NCBI GenBank assembly: GCA_019914995.1
Contig: CM034127.1
Coordinates: 5,084,001-5,148,000, forward strand
Length of the DNA: 64,000 nucleotides
Reading direction: 5' to 3'
Source: Acanthochlamys bracteata
Lineage: Eukaryota; Streptophyta; Magnoliopsida; Pandanales; Velloziaceae
In this document: one piece after another, positions 23,030 to 35,273 of the stretch
Layout: the number at the start of each line of letters is the position of its first letter
Numbering within the stretch: position 1 is the stretch's first letter
Translations under genes and position numbers: made by a program
The notes under the pieces: generated by a model
What the model saw: the letters and a program-made list of their open reading frames with translations, nothing else
What the model was told of the DNA's origin: nothing
Databases searched by the model: none

Positions 23030-26000
23030 TTACAACTCATCCTTGGCAGAGGAATGTTCAGCCTCTTCCTTGATAGCATCAAGGTCCACTCCTTTTGAGG
23101 ATGTTGATTCTGTTTCTTCAGCCTCGGGTTCCTCTACATCCTCCTCTTCTACTATAGCATCAGGGCTGATGTTCAGACTGCTTTTCACAGAACTGTATAT
23201 ACCTGTTGCAAATTCCTTTGGATCATTCAACAGGAAGCCACTCTCCATGAGAGCTGTCTGGTATATCAGCTTAGCAGTTTGCTTGATGCTCTCATCCTAA
23301 AAAAAAAAAAGTGCATGATAAACATGTTAACAATGGAATTGAAGAAATATCTTAGCAGGAGCACAGTTATGCCTTTAGTTATCCTAATGTAAAAGGAAAA
23401 CTTGTCAACCAAAATAAAATACCTGAGGATCCTTGGCAACTCTGTCACGTAGTTCCTTAATGATAGGGTGTCTTGGGTTGATCTCAAGCACCCTCTTGCC
23501 ACGCATATAGGCCTGTTTGCTGGCATCAGATAGAGTCTGGGACTGCATTATCTTCTCCATGTTTGCACTCCACCCATATTTGGATGTGACTACGACACAT
23601 GGTGTGTTGTCCAAGCGGTTGCTAATTTTTACAGAATCAACATTTTCACTTGAAAGAGTTTCCTTCCACCAGTTTGTAAGCTCCTTAAAAGATTCCTTGA
23701 GGTCTTTAATCTTGGAGTCTTTCCCAAGTTTGAGACCCTCCTTGGAAACATTCTGGAACTTTTTGTCCTCATAGTCCATCAGGTATTGCATCAGATACTC
23801 ATCAACCGGGTCCGTGAAGAAAATCACCTGCACGGTTAATTTGGTATATATTAGCTAAATAATAGACCAATAGCCAGGAAAACATTCTTTAACCAGCACT
23901 TGAGATGAGGTACAATTTACATTCACTAATCAAGGTGTGAAGTTATGGTTTACCTCATAATCCTTCTTAACAAGCCTCTCAAGGAACGGTGACTTCTCTA
24001 GCTGCTCCTTGCTGGTTCCTGTTAAATAGAAAATATCCTTTTGCCCAGACTTCATTCTAGAGATGTACTTATCAAGTGATGTGAGCTTGCCATCAGATTT
24101 GGTACTGAACATTTCAGAGAACGGAAATATATTAAAGAAGAATCTTTAACTTTAAGCTAGCACTCTAAAGTAGAAAAACCTACTGGTAGATACAGGATAA
24201 TAAGAGGTAGAGAAGTACGTTTCAAATCTGAGAAGCTTAGCCAGACGATTTCTGTTCTGTGCATCCTCAATAATACCAAGCTTTATGGACTTCCCAAACT
24301 CGTTCCAAAACTTTGTGTATAATCCTTTCTTTTCACTATCTTCACTTGCTTCCTCTGTTTACATTTAATATACCATTAGTTAAAAGAGCTTGAAGTACAG
24401 AGTAAGATCAAGATATATGTAAATGAAATCATTTTGCTGTACGTACCTATCTTGTCCTTGTCAGACTCATCAGGATCCTCATCGGCAATTTTTCTGATCA
24501 TATCAAGAGCCTTTCTTATTAACTTCTTCTTAATTGTCTTCAGGCTACTATGTTGTTGAAGCATCTCTCTTGAAACATTGAGTGGAAGTGTGTCGGAGTC
24601 AACAAGACCCTACAAGAAAATGTTCTTAGGTTTATTTATGTGCAAACACACATAACAATCTTTGCTAGTAGCTGAAAGAAAAGCTTACCTTCAAAAAGCT
24701 CAAGTACTTGGGAAGCAGTTCATCAAATTCATCTGAAATGAAAACTCGTCGGACATACAGCTTCAAGTTTGACTTGTTACTGTTGTAGTAACTTTCATAT
24801 AGATCATGTGGTGCCTTAGGAGGAACAAATAACACAGCCTTGAATTCCACATCACCCTCAGCAGTAAAGTGGCTCCACGACATTGGCTTTTCATCGCTGA
24901 AATCCTGGATACAAAAGAAAATAGTCATGAAGTTTAGGGAATATAAAAGCAATATTTCCCACAGCCTTCCACACCAGCAACCAAATAAATACCTTAGCAA
25001 GAGTGTGGTAGAAATTGATATACTCCTCATCAGTAACATCCTTAGGACTGCGGAGCCAAATTGCCTTAACATCATTCAAAAGCTCCCAATCATAAGTTGT
25101 TTCCTTAACTGTCTTTAGCTTGGGCTTTTTCTCTGCATCCTCCTCTTCAGTTTCTTCCTCTTCAGATGATGACGATACAGCTTCTAGTAATACAGAAGTG
25201 TTGTGTATACACTAATTACATCAACCTTACATAATAAGGCTACATCTTGATATTAACTTGGAATAAATAAATAATGAGATGTTGTGTATACCTATCTCCT
25301 CATCACTGGATTCATCTTCATCTGCTGGTACTTCAACATCTACCTCTTTGCTGGCCCAAAGGTAAATCGGGAAGTTGATGAATTCAGAATACTTCTTCAC
25401 CAAATCCTGCAAAAGAGCAAATAGAAGAAATTTAGTGACAGCTAAAAATTGCCTGCCTTTGAAGTTTCTTAAATTGAATTAGTTTGAAGCAATTTTGATT
25501 AAGAGTTAGCAGTAATATAGAAAGACGGCAACCTAACTGCAGAATAATTACAATATATACATGTCATTTTCCACATACAAACAACTCTAATAACGCACTT
25601 CACAGTACAACTCCCAGAATCTCCACTACATTTAATGTATTTAACCTCCAACAGATTTCCAGGAACTAAAAGTAATTCCATTAACTGAAAACAACAGGCT
25701 TTTCTTTTTCTCCTTTTTGCTTCCTTTTGGAAGTCGATATGTCCACTGCCATAAGATAATTGAAATGCTGGCATTGTAAATGTGGATCTACAGAGAACAC
25801 AATCTATGCCTGCTATGGGTGTTGATTCATGCCAAATATCTGCTAATTTCCTGTTGAGTTAGTGCACTTAAGTCAGAATATTATGTTGTCTACTTCTGCA
25901 TAACATCTTGTACTTTGCAGCGTGTCCTAAAACTGAATTCTTTAAAATTAAATTCAATCTTAGTATTTCACTTGTATACAGAATCTCACACTAGTAATTG

Positions 26001-28067
26001 GTATATCTTCCCTCTCATTGTACCACAAGCTCATTTTCCTTATTCATTGATTTGGGCTTGAGATAGTCCACTCTAGTTTCCGGACAAGATGCTTGATAAT
26101 AGGTGGGTTCATCAATTCGGAGTTAAGGTGACATACTGCTTCACATTTGCTTTTCGTCCTTACAGTGTTGTTATAGCAGCTATAATATGGTTATACTTTT
26201 CTTCCTTTTTGGGAAAAGTAACATGGGTTTGAATGATAAATTTGCTGATGTACAACGAATTTTGGCAAGAAAAATGAGCCGTATGAACATTGTGTTTCAC
26301 CCAACACATCAAATATCTACATATAGATGGCATAAGGAAGAGCTATTATGTTTACACCAATGATCAGATAAACATGTATCACTTAAGGATGACTAATTCT
26401 AAGGTGGCTACACGATCCCACCAAACAGCTGACCAAAGCCACTCAATGAAGTAACTGGTACCAACTGATTATAGAGAACACAAATGATAAGTTTCTTTCA
26501 GGCAGCATATTCAAGTAGTCTAAACTAGATTATATGGGAAGCAATGTGTATATAATTTCTTCTTTAACAATTTAATTTGGGCATAAGTCGGTTTTAACCG
26601 ATCAGGGTCAGATCATCGTCAATTATTATGTAAATACTCCTTATTTTAAAGCAACCACAGATGAAATATTAATTCAAAAGAATTCCTTTACATACCTTTA
26701 GTTTGTTTTCATCAAGGTATTCCTGGGCTTCATCCCTCAAATGCAAACGTATTTCTGTTCCACGCCCCAAAGGCTCATTCCAAGAATCCTCAGAGATAGC
26801 AAAAGCTCCATCGGCCTTAGATTCCCAGACATACCTAAAAGCCCCATTCAATTTATAAGCAATGACTACAAACAAGCTAGAAATTCAACTCTCTACAATC
26901 TACAAATGGTAAGTTAAAATAACTCACTGTTTATCATCATTGTGCTTGCTAATGACTTCAACATAGTCAGCAACCAAGTACACAGAGTAAAAACCCACAC
27001 CAAACTGCCCAATAAGGTTGAGATCACCACCAGTCTGCATCTTCTCCACAAAAGCTGAAAACAGATGGTATACAGATGCATGTTTATATCGATAGATCAT
27101 CATTTCAACTGCAAGAAAAATGGAATGGAATAATACCTGAAGTTCCAGACTTGGCAATGGTACCCAAGTTCTTGATGAGGTCCTCCTTTGTCATACCAAT
27201 ACCACGATCTCTAATAGAGAGGATCTTCTTCTCCTTATCCAATTTGATCTACATTCATACACAAGCAAATTCATTAATAATTAAGCTCCACAAAAGTACA
27301 ATTAGATTACCGCATAAAGAAGCCAACACTGACCAAGATCTCAAGCTTCGCATTGTCTCCCTCTCCCAAGACCTCCTTATCAGTGAGCGAAAGGAACCTG
27401 ATCTTATCCAAAGCCTGCAAACCAGAGATAACAGACAGTCAACAGCCAAAAAATTCTCAAACATCAAGTAACAATGAACAAGGCAAAATTGATAGGAGGC
27501 TGAAATGAAGAATACATCTGAGGCATTGGAGATGAGCTCTCTGAGGAAAATATCCTTGTTACTGTAGAGTGAGTTGATAATAATGTCCATAAGCCTTGAA
27601 ACCTCAGCTTGGAACTCAAACTTCTCCGCATTGCTCCTCAGCGTCTTCCTCGACATGGACTCCGCTTCTCTACAAACGATCAACAACAATCAATAAGACC
27701 ACCAAACGCAAAAACTTAATAAGATAAAAGACGAACCAAATCCACGAACCTCTTCACGACATCGGCATCAGTTGATAAACCACCATGAATACCAGAGATC
27801 TTCTCCTCAACCTTGGGCGGATCAACAAGTTCATCACTCTCCTCAGCTTTCGCCTGCAGATTAACACGGCCTGAAACAGAAAACCAGTATGAGGTCCAAA
27901 CAATCAACAGAGACAGATCGATAATTAAAACCTCGATCCTCAATCGATTCATTAACAAAAACAACGGATTGATTGAGAATTTGAGGAACTTTACCTCCGT
28001 CAGGGATCGCAGAGAGAACAATCAGAGCGAGAAGAAGGAGAGCGGGAGGGATCGACCATCTCCGCAT
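23030..28067 (-). CDS. HSP90.7: Endoplasmin / GRP94 (ER HSP90, HSP90.7 type)
   Basis: Fifteen exons, 5' to 3': 28067-27995, 27870-27750, 27669-27516, 27414-27334, 27248-27137, 27054-26928, 26834-26696, 25406-25292, 25183-24993, 24904-24689, 24609-24447, 24354-24219, 24104-23954, 23827-23423, 23296-23030. They join in frame to 816 residues, close to the usual 820 or so for plant GRP94. Visible features: a signal peptide ([20 protein letters not shown]), the HSP90 signature [17 protein letters not shown] (about 100-116, catalytic Glu109), the ATP-lid region [19 protein letters not shown], an acidic linker, the middle and dimerisation domains, and a C-terminal KDEL for ER retention. It is an ATP-driven chaperone of the ER lumen; its Arabidopsis homologue SHEPHERD folds CLAVATA- and receptor-type clients. 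An upstream in-frame ATG at 28109 would add 14 residues before the signal peptide and is less likely. Confidence 0.97.
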
Positions 28068-28189
28068 TGTAGCGGCGAGAAATTTCTTCGAACGAGTTAA
28101 GAACCACACTAAAAGAGAAGAAGAAGAACAGTGGTGCGAGTGGAGGAGATCTGGGGATTCTATTTATTTTAAGCGAGGTTTTTTGGTCG

Positions 28190-28263
28190 TGACGTAGTGA
28201 TTAAGTTGCGATGATGCCATCATGGATGATCGAACGGTTGATAAAAGAGATTTGTTACGTGGC
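28190..28263 (-). promoter_or_regulatory. ACGT-core elements upstream of GRP94
   Basis: Two bZIP-type ACGT cores lie 120-200 bases upstream of the start codon: TGACGT (28190-28195, plus strand) and ACGTGGC (28257-28263; GCCACGT when read toward the gene). ER-chaperone genes in plants are induced by bZIP60/bZIP28 through ACGT-containing UPRE/ERSE elements. Neither site is a perfect consensus, so stress control is inference. Confidence 0.35.
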
Positions 28264-28299
28264 AAGATGCTAGTGGCTTGGTGAAGTTTTATGACGGCA

Positions 28300-29399
28300 A
28301 AAGCTGGCTGGGGGTTTTGCTGAGGTGTTTGAAATTGTTTTTGAAATGAAAATTTTTTAAAAAATTTGTAGTTTTTAAAAATAATTTTATTTTTAATTTT
28401 AAAAGTAATAAAAATAAATAATAAAACACTTTTAATATTTTTAAATTTTAAATAATTTTTTAATATTTTTAAATTTTAAATAAATTTTTAAATATTTATA
28501 AAAAATATATTAAAAATTTTAAATTTAACTTTTTAAAAAGTTTGGCCAAGCAAATGGTGGGCGTGGAAACGACCCACAAAATTAACCCATGACAATACGT
28601 GCCAATGCATTACAATTATATTAACTAGCTTTTGTGTTTTATATAAGGATTTCAATATTATGTTTAGCTTTTTTTTTAAAATAGATTGCAACATTATGTG
28701 AAATGTGTTTTTTGGGAGCAATAGAGTTGTAATGAGTAGTGATAGCAGGTTTTACAAAATTATCAAGGGGGATTAAAAGTGTCGTTTCACGTTGATTAAA
28801 TTAAGCTTGTTTTTATAAAAAAAAAAGTTATTTTTTAAATAAGTTGCTAAGCATTACCAAACAACCCCAGCTTTTTCAAACGTATAGGGAATATCAAATC
28901 TAACGAATGCCCAAATAAGATGATAAATTGTGTACATTTTCTTAGAGAAGATGACACATTGTAGTTAGTTCACTTTAAAGTATATTCAATCTTGGAATCG
29001 AATAACTGAGATGAATTTTTTGGCATAAAAAATATAAGTTTTAGAACTTATAGAACTTGTAGAGCCTTGTCTTGCTTTTATTGCCAAAACGAATATTGAC
29101 TAACATAGTGAACTAGAGTCATGCAGTAGAGTTCTTCATCCTTCAGAAGAGTCTATACAAATGAAAATTTTAAGAAAAAAAACCAAGTGCCATTTTCGGA
29201 ATGGCAACGTATGGGACTGGATCAAACAGCACCAAAGGAGTCTAAAATGTCACCACAGGAAGGGACCTGCATCTTATTATGTCTTCAAAATTTATGTACT
29301 TTTGAATACTGATCAAATTGTTTGCTATACATCCATGAAAACCAATCATGTCGTACGTAGTTAATGAGAACGAACGTAGGATGTACACGTCCCAGTTAT
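28300..29399. other. AT-rich intergenic DNA between GRP94 and the GH10 gene
   Basis: 28330-28540 is a run of A/T-rich sequence rich in short inverted segments. 28780-28866 ends in ACCAAACAACCCC, resembling one end of the Tourist-like elements seen elsewhere in the window. No coding exon was seen; the stretch just above 29100 may be the GH10 3' UTR. Confidence 0.4.
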
Positions 29400-32096
29400 T
29401 CATAGTTGGATGTTGAAATGCTTAGTTTCATCTCCCTGAGATAAAGAAACAGTGGTCTGGATAGATCTGTTCCCGTACTGTGCAGACAGTGTATACTCTC
29501 CCAGAAACGCATCGAAGGTATATGAACCAAGGGCATCGGTCACACCTCCTGTTTCTTTAGTTTGCCATTCCTGCAAGAGCCTGTCAACCACATCGCCAGC
29601 AGGAAGATTGCGAAAATTATCATCTGTAAGGCACATCTGGTAGCAACCCCTAGGGTGCAATGCGCTCCACAACAGTATTCCATTTACCGAAGGATAGGAA
29701 AAGCCTTCTCTCAGAACATCTTCTAGGTAGGTTGCCTGCGTTACGAAAAGATTATTTGTGCTATCTTAACAGTCATTACATGAATGGCATGCGAGTGAAT
29801 TGTTTATATTTACCTGTGTCTGTTGATCATAGTAACTGCTTATGTCGATCTCAGTTAACCAAATTGGAAGTCCAATAGTTGCTAGCTTATCAAGCACAGC
29901 TCTCATGTAGGGAATGTTGGGCTTTGAGAAATGTCCCTCTAATCCAATTCCAGCCATTCTAACTCCTCCTGCTTTGAGATACTTGAGCCTAGAAATATAG
30001 GCATCCACGGTAGAGTTCACGTCAACACACGTTTCAACTACATTGTAATCATTCAGGAATACATTGGCCAGCGGATCTGATTTTTCCACTGTATCAAAGA
30101 AGTGCAGAGATGCGTTTGGGCCAAGCCGCTGCTCATAGAAATCATAGTGAAGAAGCTCGTTGTTAACGTCCCAGTGCACGAAGTCACCCTTGTACCTTGA
30201 AATCAAGCTTTGTATTCGGGAGTCAACTGCATTGCGGAGTCCATCTCCAGTGAGGTTCTTCACCCAAGCTGGTGTGTACTTAGGATCTTCCCAGAAAATA
30301 TTGTGGCCCCTTGCAGTGATTTGGTTTGCATGTACGAAATCAAGCATCTCATCAGCTAAAGTGAAGTTGAAATGGCCTGGCTCCGGCTCTGTAGCGTACC
30401 ACTTGAGCTCATTCTCAAACACGGCAGCGTTGAAGCGCTCCACAAACCAAGCCTGTTTGAAATGATCACGGTTGAGGTAAACAGTTTGAAACAAGTGAGA
30501 AATTCTATCATCAAAAAAAATATTTCAGAAACTTGAGGACTGTGTCCAAACCTGGTAGGCCGAGTTCCCTATAATGGTTGCGGCAATTGCTGATCCAAAT
30601 GGGAAGTCTTTGCTCAGCTGGTTCACTAAGATTGACACATTACTCAGCTTGTTCCCTTGTGCATCTGATACATGAACGACGACATTTCTCTTTCTTTTCT
30701 GCAAAAGTTGAATTCAAAATATATTTGTAATGAACTAAAACCTTAGATATTTCTCAAAGGTGAAGTATATATAACGTCTATTTTCCCAAGTTTGAGGTCC
30801 TTGTAAGCTATAAAGAGAGCTCCATGTTTGCATAACTACTACAAGACTTTGTATTCAGACAACATCCCTTAGAAACCAGATCCACATGAACTACCGTGTC
30901 TCAACTTCCCTTTCTTGTTTTATATCATATCTAAAATGCGATTATCCAGTAGATGCCAAAGTTGAATAGAGTCTACGGGTTAATATTATATATAATTTGA
31001 GAATGTACACTTAGAAAAGAACCAACATATACATACTAACTTAGCAAAAGTAGCTGCAATATTTGGATCTGTACCAACCATTCTTATGCTATCTTGCTGA
31101 TGCATAGCCCACTGCTCGACCGTGAACGGCTGCAAAGAGGCACTTGCAACCGTAATCTGGAGCGAAGAATCACCTGCACTCTGTACAGGAAGTCTTTGAA
31201 TTTTAGTGTCAAACCAAAAGGTCAGATTGCAAGAAATTCAGCACTTGGCAATTTGAAATGAATTCACCTGAAAGTAGAGTACTGAAGTTTTTGATGAATA
31301 ATCAAGCACAAAGCCTCCTTTCAGAAAAGACCAGCACCTACTCTTTGCCTGCACATTTCCTATGCAACTCAACGTTGTACCATCTAGTGCCAATCTCGCA
31401 GTCACAAGCGCAGAGCCTGAGCCTTTTAACTTCACCCAACCTGATAAGCTTGGAACTCGTTAAACAAACTATTCAATTCAAAACAAAACAAAGCTACTCA
31501 GTACCTACATTGGCATGTATCTAAGGAGTTAAAAGTTCTTACATGAGAAACTGTATCTAGTGCCTTGGGTGAGGTTTGTGAGTACAAAGGCAGGTGAAAA
31601 AGCCCCTGTTTCCATTTTTTCATATTTCGATTGAGCGAGGGTTTCCACTTTTTGAATTTGAAGAATTCCTCCATTGTAGAGTGGCCTCTCTGGGTGTGGC
31701 TGGCACTGAAAATCCATAACACAGAATTTTATGAATAAAATTTATTGCTAAATCATTTCAACATTGTAAGAAGGTGTAGTATGAAAGTAATTACGATTTT
31801 ATTCTAGTGATATGGTTAACCTTGCAACTTGATTAAAATTGATACGGTAATTCAGTTTCAGCTTCACTGACCTCAGTATAAGCAGAGTAGTCATACCAAG
31901 GACTTCCTGTAACAAAAAAACATGAGGGAGCAAACAAAGAAACAGAAGAAAACGTGAATTCAACGAGCTAGAGAAAGATGAGCATTGGGAGAGGGAGAAC
32001 AAAACCATCTGAAGCAGCACCAGTAGTAGCACCAAGAAGCTGCAAACAGAGGAGCATACGAAGTATGGAACACAATTCTATTGCTACGCCTTTCAT
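29400..32096 (-). CDS. GH10 endo-1,4-beta-xylanase with N-terminal carbohydrate-binding module
   Basis: Eight exons: 32096-32006, 31906-31872, 31705-31543, 31440-31268, 31180-31037, 30698-30552, 30452-29814, 29735-29400, joining to 575 residues. The N-terminus has a hydrophobic leader (MLLCLQLLGATTG), consistent with secretion. Residues about 43-165 match the plant CBM22/CBM4_9 type module (GGILQIQ, FVLTNLTQGTRYSFSCWVKL). The GH10 barrel occupies roughly 215-500. The acid/base is Glu350 in WDVNNELLH and the nucleophile Glu452 in WLTEIDIS; RGHNIFW and NDYN are also conserved. The expected action is cleavage of xylan in the cell wall. The exon 5 donor was set at GTATGT (after codon 202) because the GT four bases earlier breaks the frame. 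Start at 32096 is preferred over an in-frame ATG at 32159, which would put 21 polar residues before the leader. Confidence 0.93.
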
Positions 32097-33108
32097 GAGT
32101 GTCAACTGACTATAAACAAAACTAAGATGGCTGCATGTATAGGGTTGTTTAACTTGCAAACAAGTACGGGAAAGGACTTGCTGAATCTGAGAAAGAAGTT
32201 TGAAGAAGATTCAAAGCAAGGGAATGAAGAATAGTTGAAAGAAGATTAGAAGGGAATGGAAGGAAGGCGGTGTGTTGTTGGGTTAAGTTCACAAGGAGTT
32301 AGTGCTTTCCTAATGCTGTGTCACATGATTCTAAGGTTAATATATAAATCTTCATGGAAGGTGAATGAATGAATGAATGCAACCCATCTCTTGATTGTTG
32401 TTGTGTATTAGTCAGGCTTTCAATGCTCACAAGGAAGTTTGTCTTTTGCATTGTGGGGATATGGTGCATGGAACAAAGTGATTTTGTTCTTTTAGGTCAT
32501 GGCGCCATTTCAAAAAGTTCCAGCTAGTAAGTTGGGTCTCATGTGGTGATTTCTTTTAAGGCGTTGGGAAGATCTGTTTGCATCTAGGAAAAGGTAGTGG
32601 AATGTGAGACGTTTTTTGCTTTATAAAATCCAGAGGGCCACTCTAGGACCAGCGGTAAAGGCATGGCTTCTTGTTATTAGAGCCCTTGTGCCTTGTGGCA
32701 GGAGTTTAGTCGATAATGTCATCAAACTTGCCACTGAAATAGTGCTGTTCATCCAAATAAAAAATATTATTATATCAAAGTCAAAATTCAGATGAATGCA
32801 TGTTTTTTAAGGCATATTTGTCTATGCTTTTAGGTTTAACTTATTTCCATTTTAATTTTAATTTTTAAAAAATTTTCTATAATAATTTTCTAAACTAATA
32901 TTTATATTTATTAATTATTTTTAAAATATACTTTATTTTGAATAATCTTAAACGATCCTTTATAGACTCCAGTTAGATCCCAAACCAAATGCAATAATAT
33001 ATGCTAGCAAGTGAATACTGCAATTTTGAATGAATCAGCACCAATTCTGATTTTAACAATGTTGTTGGAGGTCCGTGAGTGTTGGGACCCATACAAACTA
33101 TAGGCTTG

Positions 33109-33338
33109 GCGGCTGTTTGATTTTTAATTTCAAAGAAATTACTTATTAATTTTTTTAATAATTTTTTATAATAGTTTGCATAATTTATTTAAAATTTTAT
33201 AAAAATATAAAAAATTTTGGTGCAGTAAAATTTTTGTTATTTTTAAAATTCAAAATAATAGAGCTTGTTTAATAAAATAAAATAAAAATATTCTTTATTG
33301 TACAAAAAATCTTTTCATAAGTATTTAAAAACAGCCCC
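33109..33338. repeat. Tourist-like MITE
   Basis: The left end is GCGGCTGTTTGATTTTTAA; the reverse complement of the right end is GGGGCTGTTTTTAAATAC. Flanks are TTG (33106-33108) and TTA (33339-33341), a near-matching 3-bp duplication. AT-rich interior, no ORF. Confidence 0.45.
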
Positions 33339-33411
33339 TTACTAGTCTACATGTAAACACTTCATCAGGGAAGGCTACTTTGGGACTTTACGGAAGTATT
33401 GTCTATTTTTA

Positions 33412-33707
33412 GGACGTGTTTTAAATGTCCGTAATTGAGTTTTGTGAAAATAAAAAATAGGAAGTAGAGTTTTTTAAAAAATAAAGTGGAAGTGAAGTTC
33501 AGTATTTATGTTTCAATAGATTTTGAAAGTGTGTTGAAAAATTGAAATATATAGTTGTATTGAAAAATATACAAATAAGAAAGTTAGAACTGAAGTTTCG
33601 CATATGGAAGTGAAGTTCTAAATTTTTATCTAATTAAAATATATGAACTATTCTAAACTCAAAATCTGACAAAATAAAGTAGAGTTATGAATATTTAAAA
33701 CACGCAC
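33412..33707. repeat. AT-rich TIR element, family 2, copy A
   Basis: About 296 bp. The left end GACGTGTTTTAAAT is mirrored by the right end (reverse complement GTGCGTGTTTTAAAT). The interior aligns in the same orientation with 37039-37319 (shared GAAGTTCTAAATTTTT-type block and AAGTTAGAA(C/T)T). No ORF. Confidence 0.65.
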
Positions 33708-34052
33708 GGATGCCGGCAAGTTTGAATTAGGCCTTTGACATTAAGATCATCTAGCTGAAAGCCCAAATGTCCTAAACTAGATCCCCATTCAGATTTCCTT
33801 GTCCGATAGGTATTACCGTTTTGCATTTTAGACGAAGCTCACAACTCTGCACCCAGGCGTTGGAGAGCCTGCTTATATCCTGTTCAAATTCTCTAGGGAT
33901 TGACTATGAATCCATGATGTATCGTGCCAATATTACTTTGATAGAGTTTATAGTATCAGATTTTAGCTTCCAATCATAGCACTTTTAATTGTTTAACATC
34001 TCCAACTTTAGCCGACAGTACTTTTCGAATGAAGATGTTCGATGCTCTCTCA

Positions 34053-34290
34053 GAAGGCGTTTGAGAATTTTTTTAAAATAAAAAATATTTTATTTGTTTT
34101 GAAAAATAAATTTTATTTTTTATATAAAAATAATAATAATAATAAGTAATAAAAAATTTTATTATATAAAATTTTTTTATATTTTTAAAAATTTTAAATA
34201 AATTTTATAAATATTTATAAAAATATATTTAACAATATAAAATAAAAAATTAAAATATTATTTTTAGAGTAAGTAATACCAAACATTCCC
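34053..34290. repeat. Tourist-like MITE with TCA duplication
   Basis: The left end is GAAGGCGTTTGAGAA; the reverse complement of the right end is GGGAATGTTTGGTATTAC. Flanked on both sides by TCA (34050-34052 and 34291-34293). Interior is almost all A/T. Confidence 0.45.
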
Positions 34291-35045
34291 TCAATAAGAT
34301 ATTTCAAATACTTATAAAATAATTTATTTTATTTTACAAAGTAAATTTAATATTTTGTTTTAAATAATAATACATAAAATTTTCTAACATATTTTTTATA
34401 TTTTTTAAAATTTTAATAAATTATATAAGATATTATAAAAAATTTATACAAATTATATTGAAATAAAATGAAGTGAAAACGTTACGAACCCAAAGCCAAA
34501 CTCAACCTATACCTACCTTTTACTTTTTTAGCTATGAAGGAGCTGAAGAAGGAACATAAGTGAAAGCTACGAAATGGTTCCTTCTTTTAATAAGTTCTAT
34601 CTATACCTTTTAATAAGCTCTACATCGACTTAATAAAAGATGAGTATATATATGGAACCTAAAGCATGGATTGCAGTTAATTTAAAACGTCCACCCTTTT
34701 CCAAAACACATAAACAAATATAACAAAGTATACTTGTTGCAACATTGACGTTTTAACCTATGTGACAACAATGTCTTGGAAGAATATTTATGTGATATCA
34801 ATCACTTGCAACGTGGTCAACGTTTGACAACAAAAGGTTTTACTCCTGCTAATTTAAATAATACCTGTAATATTCTCTGCTGTTGTTGGGTAAGATATTT
34901 TACCAAGCAAAAATTCAAGTAGCTAAGTGAAGAAAGTCGGAAAGTTCAAAGACATATGGTCGACTCAAGCCTAATTTTGATGGCCAAAGTTAATTAAATT
35001 GTATGGTAAACGGGATAGTTACTATAGAAATCAGAAATTTCTATG

Positions 35046-35273
35046 TCGTGTTTGGTAACGATTTCTCTAAAATTTTCTTATTAATTTTTTATTTTATATT
35101 TTTTAATAATATATATATAATTTATTAAAATTTTAGAAAATATAAATAAATTTTATATAATAAATTTTTTTTATTATTACTTATTTTATTAATTTTTTGA
35201 AATTAATAAATAATAAAATTTGATTAAGAAAATAAAAATATTGTTTATTTTATAAAAATACTCCTAAACACCC
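35046..35273. repeat. Possible Tourist-like MITE
   Basis: The left end GTCGTGTTTGGTAACG pairs with the reverse complement of the right end, GGGTGTTTAGGAGTA. The interior is AT-rich. No clear target duplication, so the boundary is approximate. Confidence 0.35.

Noticed and set aside
32627-32780. tRNA-derived SINE candidate (ACCAGCGGTAAAGGC A-box-like, GGAGTTTAGTC B-box-like)
   Set aside because: The B box is poor, there is no clear tail or target duplication, and the A-box resemblance alone is weak.
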